From Chitinophagaceae bacterium UBA4407 (GTDB lineage Bacteria; Bacteroidota; Bacteroidia; Chitinophagales; Chitinophagaceae): a stretch of 35,996 bases of DNA. Below the pieces are notes generated by a model that ran no database searches, was not told the origin of the DNA, and saw only the letters and a list, made by a program, of their open reading frames with translations. Shown piece after piece: positions 23,899 to 33,424 of this stretch. Location: positions 1 through 35,996 of the forward strand of contig DGQT01000110.1 of assembly GCA_002390845.1 (NCBI GenBank), given 5' to 3'. The position numbers were made by a program, and so were the translations under genes. The first letter of the stretch is position 1; the number at the start of each line of letters is the position of its first letter.

Positions 23899-26800
23899 AT
23901 GAAAGCTCGTTTACGAAAAAGGCTCATGTCCTTTTCTATGCAAATGCTGGCTTTGTGCGGCGCTGTGCAATCACATGCGCAAACGACCGCTACAGGGCCC
24001 AGTACGCTTCAAACACCTTTTGTGCAGCCCCTGCTGCCCGGTTACAAATTCACTTCTATCCTAAGTGCCAATGATTCTATTGGTGGTTATCCAATGGCGG
24101 GTACACCGGATGGTCTTGGTGCTTTTGACAATGGGGATGGGACATTCACCTTACTAATGAACCATGAATTTGTAAACACAGTGGGTGCTGTACGTGCCCA
24201 TGGTTCAAAAGGTGCGTATGTTTCAAAATGGATCATCAACAAATCCAATCTTTCAGTATTAAGCGGCAGCGACCTGATGCAAAATGTAAACCTGTGGAAT
24301 GGTTCAGGTTACACTACATTTAATTCGTCCAGTCCAATGATTGCAGGCTTCAGCCGTTTTTGTTCAGCAGACCTTCCCGCAGCATCAGCATTTTATAACA
24401 GTACAAGTGGTTTGGGTACACAGGAACGCATCTTCATGAATGGTGAAGAAAGCGGAACAGAAGGCCGTGCACTTGCCCATATTGCAACAGGGCCTAATGC
24501 AGGTACAACCTATGATCTTCCTTACCTTGGAAAGTTTGCATGGGAAAATTCAGTAGCAAGCCCTGCAACCGGAGACAAAACTGTTGTTGCAGGAATGGAT
24601 GATGGTACCGGCGGACAGGTTTATTTTTATGTAGGTACCAAAACAAACAGTGGTACTGAAATTGAGAAAGCAGGCCTTAGCGGGGGTAAATTATTTGGTA
24701 TAGCTGTTACCGGATTTACAATTGAAAGAGTAAACACCACCACATTAAATCCATTACCTGCGGCAGGTACAAGGTTCAGCATGGTTGATTTTGGTGATGT
24801 AAGCAATGTTACTGGTGCTGCATTGAATACGAACAGTGTAAATGCAGGTGTTACCAGTTTCTCCCGCCCTGAAGATGGTGCATGGGATCCGGCGCATCCT
24901 AATGATTTTTATTTTGCAACCACAGACCAGATAGACCAGGTAAACGATGGAATTGGCACACAGGTGGGCCGTTCCCGTTTATGGCGTTTGCGTTTTGATG
25001 ATGTTACCAATCCTGCATTGGGTGGCACAATCGAAGCAGTATTGGATGGTACAGAAGGCCAGAATATGATGGACAATCTGGCAATAGATAAATATGGTCA
25101 TATTACTTTGCTGGAAGATGTGGGCAACTCTGCACACAATGGTAAAGTATGGCAGTATGATATTGCTACCGATGCTTTAAAAATGATCGGTAAACATGAT
25201 GTTGCACGTTTTGGTGATATAAATATTGCAGCCACTGCTCCGTATAATCAGGATGAAGAAAGTTCAGGAGTAATTGATGTACAGGATATCCTTGGTGCAG
25301 GTATGTACCTGATCGTTGATCAGGCACACTCTGCAACAGGTATACCAACTGATCTTGTAGAAAACGGGCAGCTATTCGCTATTTACAATCCTGACACTTA
25401 CAGAAGTTATGTAACAGCACAGGGAGCAGGTCCAAGCACATTGCAATCTCCTTTTCTTAAACCTGTGGACCCAAAAGTTAAATTCACATCTATTTTAAGT
25501 GCCAATGATTCTATTGGTGGTTATCCAATGGCGGGTACACCGGATGGTCTTGGTGCTTTTGACAATGGGGATGGGACATTCACCTTACTAATGAACCATG
25601 AATTTGTAAACACAGTGGGTGCTGTACGTGCCCATGGTTCAAAAGGTGCATTTGTTTCAAAATGGATCATCAACAAATCCAATCTTTCAGTATTAAGCGG
25701 CAGCGACCTGATGCAAAATGTAAACCTGTGGAATGGTTCAGGTTACACTACATTTAATTCGTCCAGTCCAATGACTGCAGGCTTCAGCCGTTTTTGTTCA
25801 GCTGATCTTGCTCCTGTTGCGGCTTATTACAACAGTACAAGTGGCCTTGGTACACAGGAACGTATTTTTATGAACGGAGAAGAAAGCGGAACAGAAGGCC
25901 GTGCACTTGCACACATAGCTACAGGCCCCAATGCCGGCACCAGTTATGAATTGCCTGCGCTTGGTAAAATGGCTTTTGAAAACAGTGTTGCAAGCCCTGC
26001 AACAGGCAATAAAACTGTAGTGGGCCAAATGGATGATGGTACTGGTGGCCAGGTTTATTTTTATGTAGGTACCAAAACAAACAGTGGTACTGAAATTGAA
26101 AAGGCCGGTTTAACCAATGGCAAATTATATGGTATTGCTGTAACAGGTTTTGCTATTGAAAGAGTAAACACCACCACATTAAATCCTTTGCCTGCGCCAG
26201 GTACAAGGTTTACTTTGGCTGATCTTGGCGATGTTACAAATATTACCGGTGCCACACTCAATACCAACAGCGTAAATGCAGGTGTTACCAGTTTCTCACG
26301 CCCTGAAGATGGTGCATGGGATCCTGCACATCCTAATGATTTTTATTTTAATACCACAGACCAGATAGACCAGGTAAACGATGGTATTGGCACACAGGTG
26401 GGCCGTTCCCGTTTATGGCGTTTGCGTTTTGATGATGTAACCGACCCTGCATTGGGTGGCACAATCGAAGCAGTATTGGATGGCACAGAAGGCCAGAATA
26501 TGATGGACAATCTGGCAATAGATAAATATGGTCATATTACTTTGCTGGAAGATGTGGGCAACTCTGCACACAATGGTAAAGTATGGCAGTATGATATTGC
26601 TACCGATGCTTTAAAAATGATCGGTAAACATGATGTTGCACGTTTTGGTGATATAAATATTGCAGCCACTGCTCCGTATAACCAGGATGAAGAAAGTTCA
26701 GGAGTAATTGATGTACAGGATATCCTTGGTGCAGGTATGTACCTGATCGTTGATCAGGCACACTCCGCAACAGGTATACCTACTGATCTTGTAGAAAACG

Positions 26801-27786
26801 GGCAGTTACTGGCAATGTATAATTGTGTGGCTACTTTCTCATCTGATACAGTTACTGCATGCCTTAACTACAGATGGAATGGACAGCTATACAATGCTTC
26901 CGGTATATACACTTATAATACCACAAACGCGGCTGGCTGCGATTCTACGGCTACACTTGTTCTTACAGTTTATCCTGTTGCAAAACCTAAAAAACCGGTA
27001 ATTGTTGCAGATGGCAATACTTCAGATCTTTGTCCGAGTGAGACCGTTACACTTTCTACAGTACAAAGCTACCCAACCTATAAATGGAGCACCGGTGCCA
27101 CTACTCCAAGCATTGTGGTAAATACAACCGGCAGGTATGATGTTACGATTACTTCTGCCGATAATGGTTGTGTACGCACTTCTGATAATATCATTGTTTC
27201 TTACATTAAGAAATGCGGTAAACCTTTTGCAATTGGTGCAACTGATATAAGCACCTCTTCTGCAACGGTAAGCTGGACAGAAGTGAATTGTGCAGTAGGC
27301 TATATATTACAATACAGAAAACTTGAAGACCCGGTTTACACTACTGTAAATATATCTTCCGGCTCAACTACAAGTTACAGCATTACAGGTTTATCTGCAC
27401 TAACTAGATACGAATGGAGCGTGGCTACAATTTGTGATGATAGTCCGCTTACAACAAGTGTGTTCAGTTCGCCCAAAGTGTTTCGTACAGCAAGCAATGC
27501 AATTGCTGCTGCAATTGTAAGCTCTTCGGTAAAAGCTACGGGTGGTTTTAAAGTATCTGTTTCTCCAAACCCAGCCACCACAAATGCCAATATAACAGTA
27601 AGTGGTGCAAAGGGAAGTGTAGCAGTATCTGTAAGTGACCTGAGCGGAAAAACTTTATGGAAGAGTGGCAATACTTTTAGCAGTATGATTGCAATGCCTG
27701 TTGAAAGACTTGCAAAAGGAATTTATATCATAACTGTTATTTCGGGTGCGGATCAGGTAACGGTAAAATTGGTTGTTGCGAAATAA
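23899..27786 (+). CDS. Secreted protein with two tandem PhoX/DUF839-like propeller domains, Fn3 and T9SS sorting domain
   Basis: The protein has 1295 residues. A signal peptide ends near SHAQ (residue 28). Two copies of a domain of about 480 residues follow. Each holds MNHEF, MNGEESGTEGRALAH, ENSVASPATG, SRPEDGAWDPAHPNDFYF and LLEDVGNSAHNGKVWQ, which resemble the PhoX-type alkaline phosphatase / DUF839 propeller with acidic metal-binding residues. A linker with CLNYRWNG and an Ig-like segment (LCPSETVTLSTVQSYPTYKW) is next, then a fibronectin type III domain (about 1115-1200) and a T9SS sorting domain (FKVSVSPNPATTNANITV to the end). It should be exported and surface-attached or released. Phosphatase activity is likely only by family resemblance. 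A terminator follows at 27830. Confidence 0.88.
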   Translation: MKARLRKRLMSFSMQMLALCGAVQSHAQTTATGPSTLQTPFVQPLLPGYKFTSILSANDSIGGYPMAGTPDGLGAFDNGDGTFTLLMNHEFVNTVGAVRAHGSKGAYVSKWIINKSNLSVLSGSDLMQNVNLWNGSGYTTFNSSSPMIAGFSRFCSADLPAASAFYNSTSGLGTQERIFMNGEESGTEGRALAHIATGPNAGTTYDLPYLGKFAWENSVASPATGDKTVVAGMDDGTGGQVYFYVGTKTNSGTEIEKAGLSGGKLFGIAVTGFTIERVNTTTLNPLPAAGTRFSMVDFGDVSNVTGAALNTNSVNAGVTSFSRPEDGAWDPAHPNDFYFATTDQIDQVNDGIGTQVGRSRLWRLRFDDVTNPALGGTIEAVLDGTEGQNMMDNLAIDKYGHITLLEDVGNSAHNGKVWQYDIATDALKMIGKHDVARFGDINIAATAPYNQDEESSGVIDVQDILGAGMYLIVDQAHSATGIPTDLVENGQLFAIYNPDTYRSYVTAQGAGPSTLQSPFLKPVDPKVKFTSILSANDSIGGYPMAGTPDGLGAFDNGDGTFTLLMNHEFVNTVGAVRAHGSKGAFVSKWIINKSNLSVLSGSDLMQNVNLWNGSGYTTFNSSSPMTAGFSRFCSADLAPVAAYYNSTSGLGTQERIFMNGEESGTEGRALAHIATGPNAGTSYELPALGKMAFENSVASPATGNKTVVGQMDDGTGGQVYFYVGTKTNSGTEIEKAGLTNGKLYGIAVTGFAIERVNTTTLNPLPAPGTRFTLADLGDVTNITGATLNTNSVNAGVTSFSRPEDGAWDPAHPNDFYFNTTDQIDQVNDGIGTQVGRSRLWRLRFDDVTDPALGGTIEAVLDGTEGQNMMDNLAIDKYGHITLLEDVGNSAHNGKVWQYDIATDALKMIGKHDVARFGDINIAATAPYNQDEESSGVIDVQDILGAGMYLIVDQAHSATGIPTDLVENGQLLAMYNCVATFSSDTVTACLNYRWNGQLYNASGIYTYNTTNAAGCDSTATLVLTVYPVAKPKKPVIVADGNTSDLCPSETVTLSTVQSYPTYKWSTGATTPSIVVNTTGRYDVTITSADNGCVRTSDNIIVSYIKKCGKPFAIGATDISTSSATVSWTEVNCAVGYILQYRKLEDPVYTTVNISSGSTTSYSITGLSALTRYEWSVATICDDSPLTTSVFSSPKVFRTASNAIAAAIVSSSVKATGGFKVSVSPNPATTNANITVSGAKGSVAVSVSDLSGKTLWKSGNTFSSMIAMPVERLAKGIYIITVISGADQVTVKLVVAK
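24067..26820 (+). repeat. In-gene tandem duplication, 1434-base unit
   Basis: Two domain-encoding units lie exactly 1434 bases (478 codons) apart with no indel in the positions compared, for example GCCAATGATTCTATTGG at 24067 and 25501, and GGTGGCACAATCG at 25021 and 26455. Long stretches are identical or nearly so (about 24067-24345 versus 25501-25779, and 25021-25370 versus 26455-26804). The stretches between, such as 24370-24540 versus 25804-25974, carry many substitutions. Confidence 0.95.
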
Positions 27787-27829
27787 GTATAAATATAAGT
27801 CCGACTTTATAAAATCAAAAAGAAAAACC

Positions 27830-27862
27830 AATCCTGCAGGTACTGACCTGCAGGATTTTTTA
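27830..27862 (+). terminator. Rho-independent terminator after the PhoX-like gene
   Basis: The perfect 12-bp arms AATCCTGCAGGT and ACCTGCAGGATT enclose a 4-base loop (ACTG) and are followed by TTTTT, 43 bases after the stop. Confidence 0.9.
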
Positions 27863-27911
27863 TGGTCTGAAAAACAATCTTGCTACACCCAAATTTTGCA
27901 GTAGAAATTTT

Positions 27912-28280
27912 TTGAGCCCGGCAGTAGATCTTTATGGTATCGTTCCTTGCGTCGCACGCTTATACTGCAGAATATATCTGAGCTTTTAACAGCCAATACA
28001 TCTAACTGCAAAATCCCGGTACAGCAAGACTTAGATGATACGTTTTCTAAAATTAAAAGACCGGCGGACCCGCCTGTTTCGTATTGCTGTGCAACAGGCT
28101 ATTGTGAGAAAAATTTATGCTGGTATCAATCTGATTAATTCAAACAAATTCTCGCTGTAATGGTGCACTTGTTATGCTCTGTATAGTATGAAGCAGCAAT
28201 TTGCACCTTGTTGAATAAAGATCCGAACGTAGAAGTGAGTGACACAAGGGAAGCTCAATAGTAGCAGTAAGTTTGGTTCA
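27912..28280. repeat. Dispersed palindromic repeat, copy 13 (complete; A arm and B arm with long centre)
   Basis: The left end TTGAGCCCGGCA, TTTATGGTATCG, core TTGCGTCGCACGCTTATAC (27947-27965) and CTGAGCTTTTAAC are type A. The right core GAACGTAGAAGTGAGTGACA (28225-28244) is type B, with end AGTTTGGTTCAAAA. The 260-base centre is larger than in other copies and carries an inner GCCTGTT / AACAGGC pair (28072-28099). With the terminator it accounts for most of the 627-base gap 27787-28413; the last 130 bases show nothing. Confidence 0.8.
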
Positions 28281-28413
28281 AAAAAATATTCCTTGGCTTA
28301 ACGTTTGCAGCAACCCTGGCGTAAGCGAAATAAACGATTCTTAACAGCCACAAAATGTTTATACTAAAATAAGTACCCCTTTTTTTTGAGTGGATAAATA
28401 TTTGATATCAGCA

Positions 28414-30702
28414 CTATTGCTTTCGTTGATTCTTCATTGCAACAGCAAACTGGTTGTTTACTACAGCGGCGGCAGGCACGCCTATTTTATAAATACTTCT
28501 TCCGTAGGTAGCTGCATACAATTGCCTTGTATTCACAGCGAAATTTAAAGTTGAGACAACGGCAGCTGGCATTTTTGTACCAAGCCTTAGCCAGTTTGTT
28601 CCACCATTTACACTGTAATACACGCCTATATCTGTACCCAGGTATAAAGTGTTTGTATTTGCCGGATCAATCTCCAGGTCGTTTACAGGCACTTGTGGCA
28701 GATCGTTTGAAATCCTTACCCAGCTTGCACCTGCATTGGTTGTTTTGTAAATATGCGCATCTTTAACACCATACCTGTAACCGCTAAAACCTACATAAGC
28801 GATATCCGGATTTGCAGCTTCTGTTTTTATAAACGTTACCCATAAAACAGGGAGGCCGGTAGTAATTTTCTGCCAGCTTGTACCGCCGTTTTTGGTTACA
28901 TAAACCTGGCCGTCGTCGCTGCCGCTGTAGATATAATTATTATTTGAAGGCGCTACCGCCAATGCAGTGATGGTACCAAAATTACCTGCACCTGTGCCAT
29001 TGGTTAAGTCGGCGCTTATAGCCGTCCATTTACTTTGAGAAGGGTTAAATTTATAGACTTTGTTAGTTCCAAAATATCTTATTGCAGGAGTTACAGGATC
29101 AAGCCTTATGGGGCACCGCCAGTTAAACCTGTCAGAAAAATTAATACCAGTCGTAGAGATGCTTAAGCCTCCATATTGCGATGAATATGTTTCTGTACGG
29201 TCTGCAGGGTTTACCCGTATTTGAACACCATCGCCACCGCCAAATAATTGCCAGCCGGCAACTGCTTGTGTAGATGTATGCGCAAAGCTATTGTCCTGGA
29301 AAGCCGCACTTACAAAAGTTTCATCTGCTTTGTACACATCAAAGTCATACACCTGTGTATTGGGCAGGCTGCTGAAAGTAATATTACTAAGCGAATTTGT
29401 TGAAGTATAAACACCACCATCATTACCTATTACAACTTTTGTATTGGTAACCCGGTTTACGCAAACGCTGTGCTGGTCAACATGAGATGACGCAGCCACA
29501 ACCTGCCAGCTGCTGCCACCATTTGTTGTGCGGAATAAATTAAAATCACTGAAATAAACAATGTTCTCATTTGCGGGGTCGCATGTAATGCCACCAAACC
29601 ACCAGGTATAAGTTGTGGCAGCAGAAATGCCTGTTTTTATTGATGTAAATGTTGTGCCATCGTATTTATAAATTGTATTGAATGTGCCGTCTTTGTTGGC
29701 AACGCTTACAAAAAGTTTACCGGCATTTGTTGGTGGAATATCAATAGTGAGTTTGCCGCGGTTTACGTCGTCGGGCAATAGTTTGGTCCACTGTGTGCCA
29801 CCATCTGTTGACTTATACAGGTTAGAAGTAATACCTCCATAAACACGCAAGCCCGGCCTTGAAACCCGTTCCCAGGTAGTGGCGTATAAAGTGTTTGCAT
29901 CTACAGGACTTATTGCAACATCGTTTATAGAAGTAGAGTCAGAAATGTACAGCACCTTGGTCCAGTTGGTACCTCCGTTAACAGATTTATATAAACCCCT
30001 GTCGCTACTCTTCTGATAAATATTACCAACCGCAGCTACATAAACAATGTTGCTGTTTGTTCTAGCCACAGAAACTTTACCAATAGTACCCGCCGTTGTT
30101 AATCCTATGCTTTTCCATGTTTTTCCTGCATTTAAAGATTTGTAAATGCCATTGCCATCATAGGTAATGGAACCGCCACCGGTATTGGGTTCACCGGTAC
30201 CCGCATATATAATACTGTCATTGTTAGGGTCTAATTCAATATCCCCGATAGCAAGAGCTGTTTGCTTATCGAATATGGGCAACCAGGTAGCGCCAAAGTT
30301 GGTACTTGTAAAAATGCCGCCACTTGCACTGGCAGCATAGATTGTTGTATCATTATTGCGGGGCATTTCAATATCTGTGATCCTGCCACCAATATTTGAT
30401 GGGCCTATCAATTTCCACTTTGGCACAGCGGCTATAGAAACATTCATTTCTTCAATCGCGTTATCCTTTTCAATTCTTAACCTTATCGCATCTTTTACAT
30501 CTTGCGGTACGGTACCATAGTGCTCATTACGCACTGCAAAATAATCTGTATCGGGTATTTCTGTTTCCTCTTCTTCCTGCTCCCTGCTTTCATTACAGGC
30601 AAAAAAGAGCACCTGCAACGCCAGCACACTTAAAAGAAAAACAATCTTGTAAGCAGTGTTGAATTTTTTTTTATAACTGTGCGTATAGGCAAATACTCTC
30701 AT
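28414..30702 (-). CDS. Asp-box (BNR/VPS10-like) multi-propeller lipoprotein
   Basis: The protein has 762 residues from the ATG at 30702. This start is chosen because it gives a lipoprotein signal (hydrophobic stretch, then LFFACNES). A longer frame from 30792 is excluded, since its first codons read a dispersed-repeat core and have no signal character. After an acidic linker there are many Asp-box repeats (STNFGATWLPI, SLNAGKTWKSI, SVNGGTNWTKV, STDGGTQWTKL, TTNGGSSWQVV, TKNGGTSWQKI, TTNAGASWVRI, SVNGGTNWLRL), the sortilin/VPS10-type two-propeller layout. The GGGDGVQI segment is common in this group. It should be an outer-surface or periplasmic lipoprotein. There is no clear hydrolase active site. 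Ligand unknown. Confidence 0.88.
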   Translation of the reverse strand: MRVFAYTHSYKKKFNTAYKIVFLLSVLALQVLFFACNESREQEEEETEIPDTDYFAVRNEHYGTVPQDVKDAIRLRIEKDNAIEEMNVSIAAVPKWKLIGPSNIGGRITDIEMPRNNDTTIYAASASGGIFTSTNFGATWLPIFDKQTALAIGDIELDPNNDSIIYAGTGEPNTGGGSITYDGNGIYKSLNAGKTWKSIGLTTAGTIGKVSVARTNSNIVYVAAVGNIYQKSSDRGLYKSVNGGTNWTKVLYISDSTSINDVAISPVDANTLYATTWERVSRPGLRVYGGITSNLYKSTDGGTQWTKLLPDDVNRGKLTIDIPPTNAGKLFVSVANKDGTFNTIYKYDGTTFTSIKTGISAATTYTWWFGGITCDPANENIVYFSDFNLFRTTNGGSSWQVVAASSHVDQHSVCVNRVTNTKVVIGNDGGVYTSTNSLSNITFSSLPNTQVYDFDVYKADETFVSAAFQDNSFAHTSTQAVAGWQLFGGGDGVQIRVNPADRTETYSSQYGGLSISTTGINFSDRFNWRCPIRLDPVTPAIRYFGTNKVYKFNPSQSKWTAISADLTNGTGAGNFGTITALAVAPSNNNYIYSGSDDGQVYVTKNGGTSWQKITTGLPVLWVTFIKTEAANPDIAYVGFSGYRYGVKDAHIYKTTNAGASWVRISNDLPQVPVNDLEIDPANTNTLYLGTDIGVYYSVNGGTNWLRLGTKMPAAVVSTLNFAVNTRQLYAATYGRSIYKIGVPAAAVVNNQFAVAMKNQRKQ

Positions 30703-30746
30703 TTCGTTGGCTTTAGCGAAAGGTACAACAATTAAGAATAGTTTTA

Positions 30747-30980
30747 TGTAGCCGGCTGCGTTACTGCTATCATCGCCTGTTGTGTCACTCACTTGTACAT
30801 TCTGTTTTTATGGCAGCAGTGCGGGAAGTACTACCCGTAAATTTTTCTCATTTTAGCCTTGATAATCTTCGGGTAATTTTTTTATTAATGAATACTTTTT
30901 TATTTACGATCAGGAATGTTCCGAACGTACAAGTGAGTGACACAACCAAAGCATGATAGTACTACCAAAGTGTGGTACAT
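30747..30980. repeat. Dispersed palindromic repeat, copy 14 (complete; two B arms)
   Basis: The left TAGCCGGCTG, ATCATCGCC and core TGTTGTGTCACTCACTTGTA (30778-30797) mirror the right core GAACGTACAAGTGAGTGACA (30923-30942) and CAACCAAAGCATGATAGTAC. This is the only copy with both arms of type B. It fills the 325-base gap between the lipoprotein start and the protease stop. Confidence 0.85.
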
Positions 30981-31027
30981 AAATCTTTCTTATTGCACGC
31001 AAAAAGGTAATTGCTTTGATCTTTATG

Positions 31028-31678
31028 TTACCAAACCCACCATGGAGCTGCTGTTAGTTCAGCATACACAATAACATCGAATATTACATGGGCAATAATG
31101 CAGGGTACAATACTTTTTGAATATTGTTTTAACAGGCCAAGCACCAAAAAAAGCAGCAATGATATGAGGAAAAGAGCGGTTGCATCTATTCTTTGTGCAG
31201 CAAACGGAGCAAGAAATAAAGTGGCTTTATATGCAGCATGTGATAATGATGCAAACACAACAGAGAAGGTTGTATTAACTTTTTGCAACGTTCCCTGTAT
31301 AAAGCCGCGAAACACCAACTCTTCAACAACTGCAATGCAAACAGCAACGATAGCAAAACTATTGATGCTGCCCGGGAGAAGAAACATACCAAAAGAATGC
31401 CTGTAATACAGCGCAGCTGCAATACCCATTTGAAGACCCAGTATATTAAAGAGTAGCATTTTGGGGGATAGCAGATCGTGATAAAAATGCGTAAGCATAA
31501 TTGCAGGCGGGAGCATTTGCAGGCTGATAATAAAAGCCGCAGCAGCAATTGACAGGTAAGCGATAACACACAAAGGAAAAGGAGCATGAATGTACCATGC
31601 AAATACGATACAGGCTAAGCTGCATATGATGCCACTGGATAGTGCGGCTCTGCTTCTTTGCTGTACAGCAATGACCAT
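31028..31678 (-). CDS. CPBP-family intramembrane metalloprotease
   Basis: The protein has 216 residues, with about seven hydrophobic segments. The CPBP (Abi/Rce1-type) motifs are intact: VVEELVFRGF (Glu119, Glu120 and Arg124), the first His in SLSHAAYKA (His147) and the second in IIAHVIFD (His197). These are the catalytic glutamate and metal-binding residues of the family. It should cleave substrates within or next to the inner membrane. It is coupled to the upstream LRR membrane protein: that gene ends TGA, one base intervenes, and this ATG follows. The two are probably made in fixed proportion and may act together. Family members process prenylated proteins, bacteriocin precursors or regulators; no such substrate is apparent here. 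Confidence 0.92.
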   Translation of the reverse strand: MVIAVQQRSRAALSSGIICSLACIVFAWYIHAPFPLCVIAYLSIAAAAFIISLQMLPPAIMLTHFYHDLLSPKMLLFNILGLQMGIAAALYYRHSFGMFLLPGSINSFAIVAVCIAVVEELVFRGFIQGTLQKVNTTFSVVFASLSHAAYKATLFLAPFAAQRIDATALFLISLLLFLVLGLLKQYSKSIVPCIIAHVIFDVIVYAELTAAPWWVW

Positions 31679-31679
31679 C

Positions 31680-33089
31680 TCAGGAAATTTGATTGTTCTG
31701 TTTATTCAATAAAAAACTTCTGCTTGCTATTGCACGCAACATTATTCCAAAAAATAATGTAAGCGGAATGATCAGCAACAGCCAGCCCGACCCAAGACAG
31801 GCTCCTGAATTAGGCACGATGATACAGCCCGGTAAGGCCTTTTGTAAAGCGTTAATGTTGGCACTGTCTTTAAAATTATCCTCAGGCAGAGAAAGATACC
31901 TGAGTTGCTTAAGAGAATAAAGTGTTTGATTGTCTGTTACCGTATCTGTAATAGCAAGACCACTTAGTTTGGGTAATTGTGTTACAGCATGTAAGCTTTT
32001 TACATTTTCAGTGCCCTGCATTTCAAACACCTGCAGGCCGGGATGGTGCAATACCGTTGTATCAAATTCAGACTGTGAAATGTTTTCAGGTAAACCCAGC
32101 CATGTTAGTTGATTTAAAGAATCAAGTGATGAAAGATTAAGGCAACCAGATCCGCCAAGATTTAATACTGTAAGGTTTTTGAATTGCTTTGCTATATTAC
32201 TTACATCCAGTGAATCAAATCCACTCAGGTTCAAACCGGTTAGATGATGCAATGTTTGTAAAAAAGGGAAGTGATTGCCAAAAGCAGTTAGTTTTTCAAT
32301 TTGTGGGTTGTATTGAAAGAAATTTGTGTCTATAATAACTTTATCATCCTGCATTAAAATTACCTGACGTAAGGATGGTATTGCCGGTAAAGCAGTAGAG
32401 ACTACAGAGTCTTCTATACTAAAATAAATGCATTCGATCTCTTTCCATTTAGTAAGCCATTGAAACTGTTGCGGGGATAATTGAGTTACCAGCAATTTAG
32501 GAGAAAAAAGTGCAGTAAGCTTTGCGAAAGCAGTACTTAAGTCTGCTGAGTCATCTATCGTAATCTCAAGTGATAAATGTGGTTTTACTTTTGCTATTTT
32601 GTCAAGATAGGGCAAATAAACTGCTGGTATTGCCGAATTTATAGTAAGTGTTTGCAGGGCTGAAATATCGGTATTTTTCATTTGTTTAAACCAAGGTAAC
32701 AGGCTCTTGTTTTTATTAATGACTATTGCATTTAAATGACCATTAATGTATATCAAAGAGTCGCCGTTCTTACTTTCAAAATGCAGCGAATCCTGTTTTA
32801 TATCATCATAGTAATAAGGAGCATCATCCAGTAAAAGAAAATCTCCTTTCTGTGCCAAAAGAGCCCCGGAATTTATGCTATCAGATGTTATGGAGCTCAA
32901 AAAATAAAGCTTTGACATATTATAGCATGAACCAGTACCAGAAATTTTTACCACGGTAGTCTTGTTCTCGTTACTATTGTTCTTTACGATAAACATAACT
33001 ATTGCTACCGTTATTGCAGCTATAAAAAACAGTGGCAACCATCTTAAAATACTGTATGATTTATTCCGTGGTTTTGCATTTTGTTTCAT
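31680..33089 (-). CDS. Leucine-rich-repeat-like protein anchored by N- and C-terminal membrane segments
   Basis: The protein has 469 residues. A short basic N-terminus precedes a membrane segment (SILRWLPLFFIAAITVAIVM, about residues 12-36). A large region follows with irregular leucine-rich repeats (LTGLNLSGFDSLDVSNIAKQ, LTVLNLGGSGCLNLSSLDSL, LTWLGLP, LSGLAITDTVTDNQTLYSL, LRYLSLPE). A second membrane segment (GSGWLLLIIPLTLFFGIMLR) stands near residue 440, close to the C-terminus. The LRR region should face the periplasm, suited to protein binding. It is the first gene of a coupled pair with the CPBP protease, for which it may be a substrate receptor or regulator; this is inference. I do not recognise a named family. 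Confidence 0.82.
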   Translation of the reverse strand: MKQNAKPRNKSYSILRWLPLFFIAAITVAIVMFIVKNNSNENKTTVVKISGTGSCYNMSKLYFLSSITSDSINSGALLAQKGDFLLLDDAPYYYDDIKQDSLHFESKNGDSLIYINGHLNAIVINKNKSLLPWFKQMKNTDISALQTLTINSAIPAVYLPYLDKIAKVKPHLSLEITIDDSADLSTAFAKLTALFSPKLLVTQLSPQQFQWLTKWKEIECIYFSIEDSVVSTALPAIPSLRQVILMQDDKVIIDTNFFQYNPQIEKLTAFGNHFPFLQTLHHLTGLNLSGFDSLDVSNIAKQFKNLTVLNLGGSGCLNLSSLDSLNQLTWLGLPENISQSEFDTTVLHHPGLQVFEMQGTENVKSLHAVTQLPKLSGLAITDTVTDNQTLYSLKQLRYLSLPEDNFKDSANINALQKALPGCIIVPNSGACLGSGWLLLIIPLTLFFGIMLRAIASRSFLLNKQNNQIS

Positions 33090-33329
33090 GTGCGACTTTT
33101 AGAAAAAACTTACAACAGTTTTTTAATCTTTAAAAGTATCTCAATTGCTGTGCTTTACACATGATGGCGATCAGTGCTGTGGCTGATATGAATTAGCTTT
33201 CTTATTACTATTTGTTCTGAAAACAGCGCATCGGGTGGCAACAACAAGCCGTTATAGTCCGCATGAACAATGGCTTTGCCAGTTTTATAAAACGTTTAAA
33301 CCATTATATAAAAGTGTAGGAATTTTATT

Positions 33330-33415
33330 GGAGCCGCACTGTTGAACAATAATTGATCGTTCCTTGCGTCGCACACTGCAACAGCAACAATTCTATTGAG
33401 CAACGCGACGATCGT
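33330..33415 (+). repeat. Dispersed palindromic repeat, copy 15 (type A left arm, degenerate)
   Basis: GGAGCCGCACTG, ATCGTTCCTTGCGTCGCACA (core end 33375) and CTATTGAGCAACGCGACGATC resemble a left arm plus a remnant. It occupies the end of the 335-base gap 33090-33424. The start of the gap is featureless A/T-rich sequence holding the promoter side of the LRR gene. Confidence 0.6.
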
Positions 33416-33424
33416 TTTATGAAT

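Noticed and set aside
28010..28140. A tRNA or small structured RNA in the centre of repeat copy 13
   Set aside because: Only a 7-bp GCCTGTT / AACAGGC pair is seen. There is no cloverleaf, anticodon arm or conserved T-loop.
30703..30792. A 30-codon N-terminal extension of the Asp-box lipoprotein
   Set aside because: The extension begins in the type B repeat core and lacks signal character. The ATG at 30702 gives a proper lipoprotein signal.
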